From: Aquitalea sp.
Lineage (GTDB): Bacteria; Pseudomonadota; Gammaproteobacteria; Burkholderiales; Chromobacteriaceae
Direction of reading: 5' to 3'
NCBI GenBank assembly: GCA_019232735.1
Contig: JAFANL010000003.1
Coordinates: forward strand, 1 to 7,654
Length of the DNA stretch: 7,654 bases
Numbering within the stretch: the first letter of the stretch is position 1; the number at the start of each line of letters is the position of its first letter. Shown here piece by piece: positions 1 through 5,259 of the stretch. The position numbers and the translations under genes are program-made. The notes beneath the pieces are model-generated. The model ran no database searches and was not told the origin of the DNA. It was given only the letters and a program-made list of their open reading frames with translations.

Positions 1-1019
1 GTCTTGATGCGCAGCTGCGGCAAACCGGCCTTGCCCTGGATACGCATGCGCTGCCCCTGCGGCCAGACACATTCCAGTTGCGCCGGGTCCTGCGCCTGTA
101 ATTCTTCCACGATGCGCAGTGCCTGGCCGTGATTGGCCAGCAACCATTGCTGCACGCCATCCGGGTCCGGCCTGGCCGCGGCCAGCGTCGGGCAGGCCGA
201 CAGCAATTGTGTCACTGCCTGTTTTTCCTGTGCCAGCTGGCGCTGAAAACGCCAGGGTTGACCCGCTTCCAGCGCCACCTGCTGCCAGGGCCCACGCCCC
301 GGCGGATACCAGGCGGCATGTTCGGCCACCCGGCAACGCAATTGCAGGCTCAAACCTTCCGGCAGTGGCAGCAACACGGCAAACAGACGGGGGTCGGCAG
401 GACGGGCCGGCAAATCGTCGCCGCCATCTTCCGCCAGCAGCTCGATAGGCAGCCACGGCACCATGTCGCCAATGGCTTCCAGCAGCTTCTTGCGCGCGGC
501 CAGCGGCACGCTGAGGCTATGCCCCAGCAGTGCCGCCAGCTGGCGGATCTCCGGCCCCGGCCAGAACACTTGCAGGCGATTGCTGCCATTCCGCTGCCAC
601 AGGCAATGCTGACAGGCGGCAATGCCGGGCGGGCTCAGTTGCAATAACAGTTGCTGTTGCTGGCGCTGCATCAGCAGGCTGATCTGTCCGGCTTCCAGTA
701 TGACCGCTTGCTCCGGCTGTTCTTCCCAGAACAGGGCCGGATGGCCCAGCAACAAGGGCAGGGCAGCCTCGCCATCCAGCTCGGCCAGACTGCTGCCATC
801 GTAGAGCTGATGGCTGCGCTGCAACTGGGCGATCACCAGCCGGTCCTGCGCGCTCAACCAGTCCCAGCCATCAGACTGGTCCAGCAACCGTCCCAAGGGC
901 AGGACCCGGCCCCGGCTCCAGCCCGCTTCCCCTTGTTGCTGCACGCAGGGCGTCAGGCGGATGCCGGCTTCGTTGGCCAGGATGCGCCAGGCCAGGCGTT
1001 GGGGGAGCAAGGTCGTCAT
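1..1019 (-). CDS. SNF2-family DEAD/DEAH-box helicase, N-terminal part (cut by window edge)
   Basis: The frame is open from an ATG at 1019 to the left edge, giving 339 residues without a stop. The conserved ATPase motors are not visible, so the call rests on the N-terminal region. I recognise the pattern of large bacterial SNF2-like helicases (often over 1000 residues): a segment of the type LLPLPEGLSLQLRCR (residues about 216-230), then an aromatic-proline-glycine stretch WYPPGRGPW (237-245), a QRQLAQE helix (259-265), and an ELQAQDP...VWPQGQRMRI block (306-327). No signal peptide or membrane segment is seen. Such proteins are DNA-dependent ATPases acting on nucleic acid-protein complexes, but their roles are poorly defined. 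The start has no good Shine-Dalgarno; no upstream ATG was found in frame. It lies downstream of hemL, separated by a terminator, so it is probably its own transcription unit. Family assignment is from memory; the sequence beyond position 1 would settle it. Confidence 0.62.
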   Translation of the reverse strand, partial: MTTLLPQRLAWRILANEAGIRLTPCVQQQGEAGWSRGRVLPLGRLLDQSDGWDWLSAQDRLVIAQLQRSHQLYDGSSLAELDGEAALPLLLGHPALFWEEQPEQAVILEAGQISLLMQRQQQQLLLQLSPPGIAACQHCLWQRNGSNRLQVFWPGPEIRQLAALLGHSLSVPLAARKKLLEAIGDMVPWLPIELLAEDGGDDLPARPADPRLFAVLLPLPEGLSLQLRCRVAEHAAWYPPGRGPWQQVALEAGQPWRFQRQLAQEKQAVTQLLSACPTLAAARPDPDGVQQWLLANHGQALRIVEELQAQDPAQLECVWPQGQRMRIQGKAGLPQLRIK

Positions 1020-1046
1020 GGGCAGGAAGAGAAAAGACAGCGGGCT

Positions 1047-1076
1047 ATTGTGCCTGAGCCGGTGGTTTTGTGGCAG
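1047..1076 (-). promoter_or_regulatory. Candidate sigma-70 promoter for the helicase gene
   Basis: Read on the minus strand, CTGCCA (1076-1071) and CACAAT (1052-1047) are separated by 18 nt. Each hexamer matches the sigma-70 consensus at 4 of 6 positions. It sits after the hemL terminator and about 28 nt before the helicase start. Position and order are right, but the match is only moderate. Confidence 0.35.
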
Positions 1077-1091
1077 GGCAGCTCCCACGAG

Positions 1092-1128
1092 CCACAAAAG
1101 AAAACCGCCCCCGAAAATGAGGGCGGTT
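1092..1128 (-). terminator. Rho-independent terminator of hemL
   Basis: An inverted repeat AACCGCCC (1103-1110) / GGGCGGTT (1121-1128) gives an 8-bp stem with a 10-nt loop. On the minus strand the stem runs into TTTTCTTTTG (1104-1095), a usable U-tract. The plus strand has no T run after the stem. The orientation therefore fits termination of minus-strand transcripts, about 50 nt past the hemL stop codon. Confidence 0.8.
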
Positions 1129-1178
1129 GGTCTTGCGGGCTACAACACAGCTGCAGCCCTTGGGCGTGAGCCGTGGAC

Positions 1179-2456
1179 TCAGATGCGTGCCAGTGCGCGG
1201 CGGGCGGCGGCGATGGTCTGTTCGATGATGTCGTCGGTGTGGGCGATGGAGACAAAACCAGCTTCGTAGGCCGACGGGGCCAGGTACACGCCTTCTTCCA
1301 GCATGGCATGGAAGAAGCGGTTGAAGCGCTCGCGGTCGGAGGCAGTCACCTGCGCGTAGCTGGTGGGCACGGCATCGCAGAAGTAGATGCCGAACATGCC
1401 GCCCACACTGTCGGTGACCATGCTCACACCGGCTTCTTTGGCGGCTTCGGCCAGGCCTTGCGCCAGATGGGCGGTGCGGCGGCTGAGGGTGGCGTGGAAG
1501 CCCGGCTCCTGGATCAGCTTCAGCGTGGTGAGGCCAGCGGCCACAGCCACCGGGTTGCCGGACAGGGTGCCGGCCTGATAAACATTACCCAGCGGCGAGA
1601 TGCAGCCCATGATGTCGGCGCGGCCACCAAAGGCTGCCAGCGGCATGCCGCCGCCAATCACCTTGCCCAGTGTAGTCAGATCCGGCTTGACGCCGTGCAG
1701 GGCCTGGGCGCAACCCAGATCAACGCGGAAACCGGTCATCACTTCGTCGTAGATCAGCACCGTGCCGTGTTTTTCGGTCAGTGCACGCAGGGTTTGCACG
1801 AATTCTGCCGACGGCTTGATCAGGTTCATATTGCCGGCAATCGGCTCCAGGATGACGCAGGCAATCTGGTCGCCGATTTCCTGGAAGGTACGCTCCAGCT
1901 GCTCGACGTTGTTGTACTCCAGCACCAGGGTGTGCTTGGTGAAGTCGGCCGGTACACCACCGGAAGAAGGATTACCAAACGTCAGCAGGCCGGAACCGGC
2001 TTTCACCAGCAGGCTGTCGGAGTGGCCGTGGTAGCAGCCTTCGAACTTGACGATGGCGTCACGGCCGGTAAAGCCACGGGCCAGACGGATGGCGCTCATG
2101 GTGGCTTCGGTGCCGGAGGACACCAGCCGCACTTGTTCTACCGAAGGCAACAGCTTGCAGATTTCCTCGGCAATCTCGATTTCCGCTTCGGTCGGCGCGC
2201 CAAAGGACAGACCATCCACGGCCACATCCTGTACTGCCTTGATCACGGTGGGGTGAGCGTGGCCAACAATGGCCGGACCCCAGGAACCGATGTAGTCGAT
2301 GTACTGCTTGTCGTCGGCATCCCAGAAATGTGCGCCCAGCGCCTTTTTGACAAAGCGCGGGGTGCCGCCAACCGAGCCAAAGGCGCGTACCGGGGAATTG
2401 ACGCCACCGGGAATGGTTTTCTTGCCACGTTCAAACAGTTCGAGATTGCGGGACAT
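1179..2456 (-). CDS. hemL: Glutamate-1-semialdehyde 2,1-aminomutase
   Basis: A 425-residue cytosolic PLP enzyme that converts glutamate-1-semialdehyde to 5-aminolevulinate, the committed precursor in C5-pathway haem synthesis. The whole length matches the family. The N-terminus has the PGGVNSPVRAF signature (residues 16-26). SSGTEATM (113-120) is the phosphate-binding loop, and CYHGHSD (141-147) and YDEVMTGFR (236-244) are the aspartate-containing cofactor segments. TTLGKVIGGGMP (261-272) carries the Schiff-base lysine, Lys265, the same number as in E. coli HemL. The ATG has a good Shine-Dalgarno, AAGGA at 2467-2463, with a 6-nt spacer. A terminator follows. Upstream lies a 150-bp leader with a palindrome. 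In pseudomonads, as I recall, hemL sits directly beside thiD-thiE; here it is separated from them and on the opposite strand. Identification is essentially certain. Confidence 0.98.
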   Translation of the reverse strand: MSRNLELFERGKKTIPGGVNSPVRAFGSVGGTPRFVKKALGAHFWDADDKQYIDYIGSWGPAIVGHAHPTVIKAVQDVAVDGLSFGAPTEAEIEIAEEICKLLPSVEQVRLVSSGTEATMSAIRLARGFTGRDAIVKFEGCYHGHSDSLLVKAGSGLLTFGNPSSGGVPADFTKHTLVLEYNNVEQLERTFQEIGDQIACVILEPIAGNMNLIKPSAEFVQTLRALTEKHGTVLIYDEVMTGFRVDLGCAQALHGVKPDLTTLGKVIGGGMPLAAFGGRADIMGCISPLGNVYQAGTLSGNPVAVAAGLTTLKLIQEPGFHATLSRRTAHLAQGLAEAAKEAGVSMVTDSVGGMFGIYFCDAVPTSYAQVTASDRERFNRFFHAMLEEGVYLAPSAYEAGFVSIAHTDDIIEQTIAAARRALARI

Positions 2457-2481
2457 GCTGTTTCCTTATGACGGGTAGGGC

Positions 2482-2499
2482 GCAAACCATGTGGTTTGC
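2482..2499. repeat. 18-bp palindrome in the hemL leader (possible operator)
   Basis: GCAAACCA (2482-2489) and TGGTTTGC (2492-2499) are perfect inverted arms around a 2-nt centre. The element lies 26-43 nt upstream of the hemL ATG, just before the ribosome binding site. Such a short centre suits a dimeric DNA-binding protein better than an RNA hairpin, although a 6-bp stem with a 6-nt loop is possible. There is no T run after it, so it is not a terminator. I do not recognise the binding protein. Confidence 0.4.
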
Positions 2500-2606
2500 T
2501 GCCGGAATCTGGTATGCCGATGGAGCAGGGCCGATGTGGCGCCGCGCTTAATCCATCCTGACGAAAGCGTTATTTTTCCACAGCCGGGCAGGGCAGTGTT
2601 GGCATT

Positions 2607-3077
2607 TCACTGCTGCGCCCAGCTGGTGTAGGGATTCTTGGACAGATAGGCATTGGTATAGCGCCCGTCCTGGGTCACTTCCGCGCCCACCCAGTCTGGC
2701 TTGGCAAACGGGGTGTCTTCTGCCGGCAATTCGATTTCCGCCAGCACCAGGCCAGCATTTTCACCGAAGAATTCGTCCACTTCCCAGATGAAGCCACCAA
2801 ATTCGATACGGTGGCGCAGCTTGTTCACCACCATCGGGCACATGGCGTCCATGATGGTCTGGGCATCGGCCAGCGGGATGGCGTATTCGAATTCGTGGCG
2901 GCTGATCTCGCTGATATTGCCCTTGAGGGTGAGCCAGGCCTGATCGCCCACCACGCGTACCCGCACGGTGCGTTCCTTTTCCACCGACAGATAACCCTGG
3001 CGATATTGCACGCCTTCGGCCAGGCCACGCCAGCCATCATTGGCGATGACAAAGCGGCGTTCGATTTCCAGTCCCAT
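2607..3077 (-). CDS. CYTH-domain (triphosphate tunnel metalloenzyme) protein
   Basis: A 156-residue single-domain protein of the CYTH family, whose small bacterial members are mostly inorganic triphosphatases. It begins with the family's EIERRF signature (residues 4-9), an ExExR form of the usual ExExK. The alternating charged strands of the tunnel follow: RVR at 39-41, LTLKG at 49-53, RHEFEYAI at 60-67, KLRHR at 86-90, WEVDEF at 99-104, AEIEL at 113-117, and the C-terminal VTQDGRYTNAYL (134-145). A longer reading frame continues upstream, but the conserved domain starts at this ATG, and the extension is only a shadow of the preceding gene. The start is 4 nt after that gene's stop, so the two are probably co-transcribed. 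No fused CHAD domain is present. The substrate (triphosphate, nucleotide or other) cannot be read from sequence. No clear terminator follows. Confidence 0.9.
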   Translation of the reverse strand: MGLEIERRFVIANDGWRGLAEGVQYRQGYLSVEKERTVRVRVVGDQAWLTLKGNISEISRHEFEYAIPLADAQTIMDAMCPMVVNKLRHRIEFGGFIWEVDEFFGENAGLVLAEIELPAEDTPFAKPDWVGAEVTQDGRYTNAYLSKNPYTSWAQQ

Positions 3078-3081
3078 GCTG

Positions 3082-3675
3082 TTATTTCCCGTTCCGGGCA
3101 GGCTGCCCTGTATTGATTGCACCCTCCGGCAGCGGACATATTGCCGGCCGGTCGACTTCCTGTACGTACAGCACGGCCAGGCCGTGTTGCTGCACGGTGA
3201 TTTTTTCTGCCGCTGGCGCGCTGGCCACAACTTGGCTGGCTGCTTGCTTGCTGCTGGCTGATTTTTGCGGCCGGGGCGGCGTTGGTGTGATCTGCAGCGC
3301 CGGAGCCACCACACGCAAGGCACCCAAGGGCTGGGCAAAACGCTCCAGCAGCAGATTGGCCTGGGCCACTTGCTCGCCCAGATCATCGCTATGCCATTGC
3401 ACATCCAGCTGCAGCAGCGCCTGGGTATGACCAGCCAGCATCAACAGCTTGCCGCTCACCTGCAGCTTCCCGTCGGCCAGTTGCTGTCCTTGCTGGATGC
3501 GACCACTGGCATCCGGGCACAGCAGCAGCGTGGTATCGCCCTCATCCTGCCGCAGTTGCAGCTGGACCGCCTTGCTGGCCGGGTTAAAGGCCGGAGCCTT
3601 GGCTGGCTTGACTGCCCAGGCCGGCAGGCACAGCGCCAGCAGAACGCTACCAAGCCAATAGCGTGATGGTTTCAA
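3082..3675 (-). CDS. Exported protein of unknown function
   Basis: I do not recognise this gene. From a TTG at 3675 it encodes 197 residues beginning with a convincing Sec signal peptide: charged MKPSR, a hydrophobic core at 8-18, and Ala-Trp-Ala at 19-21 as a likely cleavage site. The residue before Cys16 is Leu, which does not fit a lipobox, so a soluble periplasmic product is favoured. The mature part has a beta-like region (36-125) with Cys53, a Pro/Ser/Ala-rich linker (about 126-157), and a short C-terminal segment with Cys180 that could pair with Cys53. The TTG overlaps the TGA stop of the hemJ-like gene in the string TTGA, which suggests translational coupling. An upstream in-frame GTG at 3711 would put 12 residues ahead of the signal peptide and is less likely. 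Its stop is 4 nt before the CYTH start. Confidence 0.75.
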   Translation of the reverse strand: MKPSRYWLGSVLLALCLPAWAVKPAKAPAFNPASKAVQLQLRQDEGDTTLLLCPDASGRIQQGQQLADGKLQVSGKLLMLAGHTQALLQLDVQWHSDDLGEQVAQANLLLERFAQPLGALRVVAPALQITPTPPRPQKSASSKQAASQVVASAPAAEKITVQQHGLAVLYVQEVDRPAICPLPEGAINTGQPARNGK

Positions 3676-4088
3676 AACGGTTTCACCACCACCAGGATGA
3701 CCACCGCGCACAACACCAGCACCGGCAGTTCATTGAAATAGCGATACCAGACATGACTGTGCTGGTTGCGCCCGGCGGCAAAGTCGCGATACAGCTTGCC
3801 GCAATACAGATGGTAGGCAATCAGCACCGCCACCAGCGTCAGCTTGACATGCAGCCAGCCACCGCCAATGCCGAAGCCTTGCCATAGCGCCATGCCCAGC
3901 CCCAGCGCCAACAGTGCCAGCGGCGTGGTGAAGCGATAGAGCTTGCGCGCCATCAGCAACAGGCGGTCGTATTCCGCCCCCGGTGCGGCCATGGCCAGGT
4001 TGACGAAGATGCGCGGCAGGTAAAACAGGCCGGCAAACCAGGAGGTCACAAAGATGATGTGAAAAGCCTTGAGATACAGGTAAGCCAA
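3672..4088 (-). CDS. hemJ: HemJ-family protoporphyrinogen IX oxidase (membrane protein)
   Basis: A 138-residue inner-membrane protein of the HemJ/UPF0093 family. It oxidises protoporphyrinogen IX to protoporphyrin IX in bacteria lacking HemG and HemY. Family marks are LKAFHIIFVTSWFAGLFYLPR (6-26) with His10, WLHVKL (78-83) with His80 and Lys82, WYRYFNELP (114-122), and the C-terminal VVVKPF (133-138). Hydrophobic stretches at about 4-23, 55-70, 82-96 and 122-136 suggest four membrane helices. I chose the TTG at 4088 because GGAG lies 6 nt before it and because families of this type start just before the LYLKAFH segment. An ATG at 4124 would add 12 unconserved residues, has no ribosome binding site and overlaps the parS palindrome. 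The stop overlaps the start of the next gene. A general CopD-like membrane protein is the alternative, but the KPF end and NELP motif favour HemJ. Confidence 0.88.
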   Translation of the reverse strand: MAYLYLKAFHIIFVTSWFAGLFYLPRIFVNLAMAAPGAEYDRLLLMARKLYRFTTPLALLALGLGMALWQGFGIGGGWLHVKLTLVAVLIAYHLYCGKLYRDFAAGRNQHSHVWYRYFNELPVLVLCAVVILVVVKPF

Positions 4089-4094
4089 TTCAGA

Positions 4095-4098
4095 CTCC
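4095..4098 (-). promoter_or_regulatory. Ribosome binding site that decides the hemJ TTG start
   Basis: On the minus strand GGAG lies 6 nt before the TTG at 4088. The ATG at 4124 has only parS sequence (GTTTCACGTGAAAC) in front of it and no purine-rich site at normal spacing. This supports the shorter, TTG-initiated hemJ. Confidence 0.65.
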
Positions 4099-4123
4099 GG
4101 AAGGCAGCACTGCAACGCTGCCA

Positions 4124-4139
4124 TGTTTCACGTGAAACA
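4124..4139. other. parS: parS centromere-like site (ParB binding)
   Basis: TGTTTCACGTGAAACA is a perfect 16-bp palindrome, identical to the broadly conserved chromosomal parS consensus bound by ParB (Spo0J). It sits between genes, 6 nt after the metalloprotease stop and about 25 nt before the hemJ ribosome binding site. Chance occurrence of one specified 16-mer in a window this size is of order 1 in 500,000. In known systems ParB loads here, spreads and recruits ParA and SMC for origin segregation. parA and parB themselves are not in the window. I saw no second copy. Confidence 0.9.
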
Positions 4140-4145
4140 GCATGT

Positions 4146-4964
4146 TCAGCCGCGTTTTGTCTGCAGATACAGCGGCATGACCTGCGGGATATGCGCCTGC
4201 AGGTCCTGGATACGGGTGGGGCCGGACGGGTGGGTGGAGAGGAATTCCGGGCCGTTGCCACTGCCGGCACGCATCATCTTGTTCCACACATTGACGGCGG
4301 CATTGGGGTTGTAACCGGCACGGGCCATCAATTCCAGTCCGATGATGTCTGCCTCGGATTCCATGGTACGGCTGTGCGGTTTGCTCAGGGCGACGTCAGC
4401 CGCCATGCCGGCCAGATTGAGCTGGCTCTGGTTGAACCCGGCCAGCGTCCCCACCAGCGACAGGCCCATTTGCTGGGCATAGGCCTGGCTGAGCATTTCG
4501 CGGCTGTGCTCGCGCAGGGCATGGGCCATTTCGTGGCCCAGTACCGCCGCCATTTCATCGTCACTGAGCTGCAGCTTTTTCACCAGCCCGGAATACACCA
4601 TGATCTTGCCGCCGGCCATGGCATAGGCATTAAGCTCGGGCGTTTCCGCCACATTCACTTCCCATTTCCAGTGCGCGGCGTCCGGGCGGAATGTCGGCGC
4701 CTGGGCAATCAGCCGCTGCGTCACCTTTCTGACCCGCGTGGTCAGGGCCGGATCGGTATTGAGCTTGCCCGCACCACGCGCCTGGCTGAGCTGGCCGGCA
4801 TAGGATTTGGCCGAGGATTGTTCCACCTCGGCCGCAGTCAGCAACATGCTCTGGCTGCGATTGATGCCAACCACGCCACTACTGGTGGTGTTGACCTGGA
4901 CACAGCCAGCCAGCGCCAAGGCCAGCAGACCGGCAGAAAAGACTTTTCTGCATTGTTGTTTCAT
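4146..4964 (-). CDS. M48-family zinc metalloprotease, lipoprotein
   Basis: A 272-residue protein resembling LoiP/YcaL/BepA-type M48 peptidases, which act in the periplasm on outer-membrane or misfolded envelope proteins. The N-terminus has a lipoprotein signal peptide with lipobox LAGC ending at Cys21. The catalytic HEMAH motif (His144, Glu145, His148) and the ESEAD segment (202-206, Glu202 as third zinc ligand) are intact. LSTHPSGPTRI (242-252) is the characteristic C-terminal motif of this subfamily. There is no TPR tail such as BepA has, so LoiP-like is the nearer comparison. The ATG has AAGGA with a 7-nt spacer. It is 57 nt downstream of rubredoxin on the same strand with no terminator between, so co-transcription is possible. 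The residue after the lipobox Cys is Val, which does not suggest inner-membrane retention. The physiological substrate is unknown. Confidence 0.93.
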   Translation of the reverse strand: MKQQCRKVFSAGLLALALAGCVQVNTTSSGVVGINRSQSMLLTAAEVEQSSAKSYAGQLSQARGAGKLNTDPALTTRVRKVTQRLIAQAPTFRPDAAHWKWEVNVAETPELNAYAMAGGKIMVYSGLVKKLQLSDDEMAAVLGHEMAHALREHSREMLSQAYAQQMGLSLVGTLAGFNQSQLNLAGMAADVALSKPHSRTMESEADIIGLELMARAGYNPNAAVNVWNKMMRAGSGNGPEFLSTHPSGPTRIQDLQAHIPQVMPLYLQTKRG

Positions 4965-5021
4965 GCCACATTCCTTGCCACAGCCGGAGAATCATTGATA
5001 TTTCATGCGCGCCGGCAAGGC

Positions 5022-5186
5022 TCAGATTTCCACCATTTCGAAATCATCCTTGCGGGCATCGCAGTCAGGACAGGTCCAGTTGGGCGGTACATCTTCCCAC
5101 AGAGTTCCCGGCGCGATGCCATCTTCCGGCCGCCCGGCTTCTTCGTCGTAGATGAAGCCGCAGATCAGACACATCCAGGTACGCAT
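5022..5186 (-). CDS. Rubredoxin
   Basis: A 54-residue cytosolic iron electron carrier, read directly from the sequence. The two metal-binding CxxC knuckles are MCLICGF (5-11; Cys6, Cys9) and TCPDCDARKDDF (38-49; Cys39, Cys42). Between them lie the typical aromatic and acidic residues: Tyr13, EDGIAPGTLWEDVP (21-34) and Trp37. Length and motif spacing match classical rubredoxins, and all four iron ligands are present. The ATG at 5186 has a modest GGA at 8-nt spacing. It is divergent from thiD with a 73-nt gap. Rubredoxins pass single electrons to partners such as alkane hydroxylases, oxidative-stress reductases or oxygenases. No partner is encoded in this window, so its job here is open; a link to the neighbouring haem or thiamine genes is only positional. 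Confidence 0.96.
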   Translation of the reverse strand: MRTWMCLICGFIYDEEAGRPEDGIAPGTLWEDVPPNWTCPDCDARKDDFEMVEI

Positions 5187-5216
5187 ACGTTTATTCCAGG
5201 CTCGGTTAAAATAGAC

Positions 5217-5246
5217 ATTCTAATTGCTGTCGCACGATCTGACCAA
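5217..5246 (-). promoter_or_regulatory. Candidate sigma-70 promoter for rubredoxin
   Basis: On the minus strand TTGGTC (5246-5241) and TAGAAT (5222-5217) are 18 nt apart. The -10 matches consensus at 5 of 6 positions and the -35 at 3 of 6. It lies about 30 nt upstream of the rubredoxin start. On the plus strand TAAAAT at 5207-5212 is a possible -10 for thiD but has no convincing -35. Confidence 0.4.
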
Positions 5247-5247
5247 A

Positions 5248-5251
5248 GAGG
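5248..5251 (+). promoter_or_regulatory. Ribosome binding site that decides the thiD TTG start
   Basis: GAGG (within AAAGAGG, 5245-5251) lies 8 nt before the TTG at 5260. The further-upstream in-frame TTG at 5224 has no purine-rich site before it and would add 12 residues unlike the family's N-terminus. Confidence 0.6.
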
Positions 5252-5259
5252 TTACCGCC

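Noticed and set aside
129..1169. Two plus-strand frames (129-647, 651-1169) over the left-hand region
   Set aside because: They are rich in Gln, His and Arg with no domain pattern, while the minus strand carries one continuous 339-codon frame resembling an SNF2-helicase N-terminus.
1173..2471. A 432-codon open frame on the plus strand, opposite hemL
   Set aside because: It mirrors hemL almost end to end, has low-complexity His/Gly/Gln-rich content and resembles no family. Such long antisense frames are a by-product of GC-rich codon use.
2574..2582. TTTTCCACA, a match to the relaxed DnaA-box consensus
   Set aside because: A 9-mer this degenerate is expected roughly once in every two windows of this size by chance. 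There is no cluster and no AT-rich unwinding region, so it is not evidence for oriC here, even though parS suggests the origin is not far.
4086..4098. GTCTGAA on the minus strand, resembling part of a Neisseria DNA uptake sequence
   Set aside because: The flanking bases do not complete the 10-mer and no second copy stands out; it is explained as the hemJ ribosome binding site region.
5212..5259. Possible TPP riboswitch before thiD
   Set aside because: The leader is too short and lacks the conserved THI-box stems and loops.
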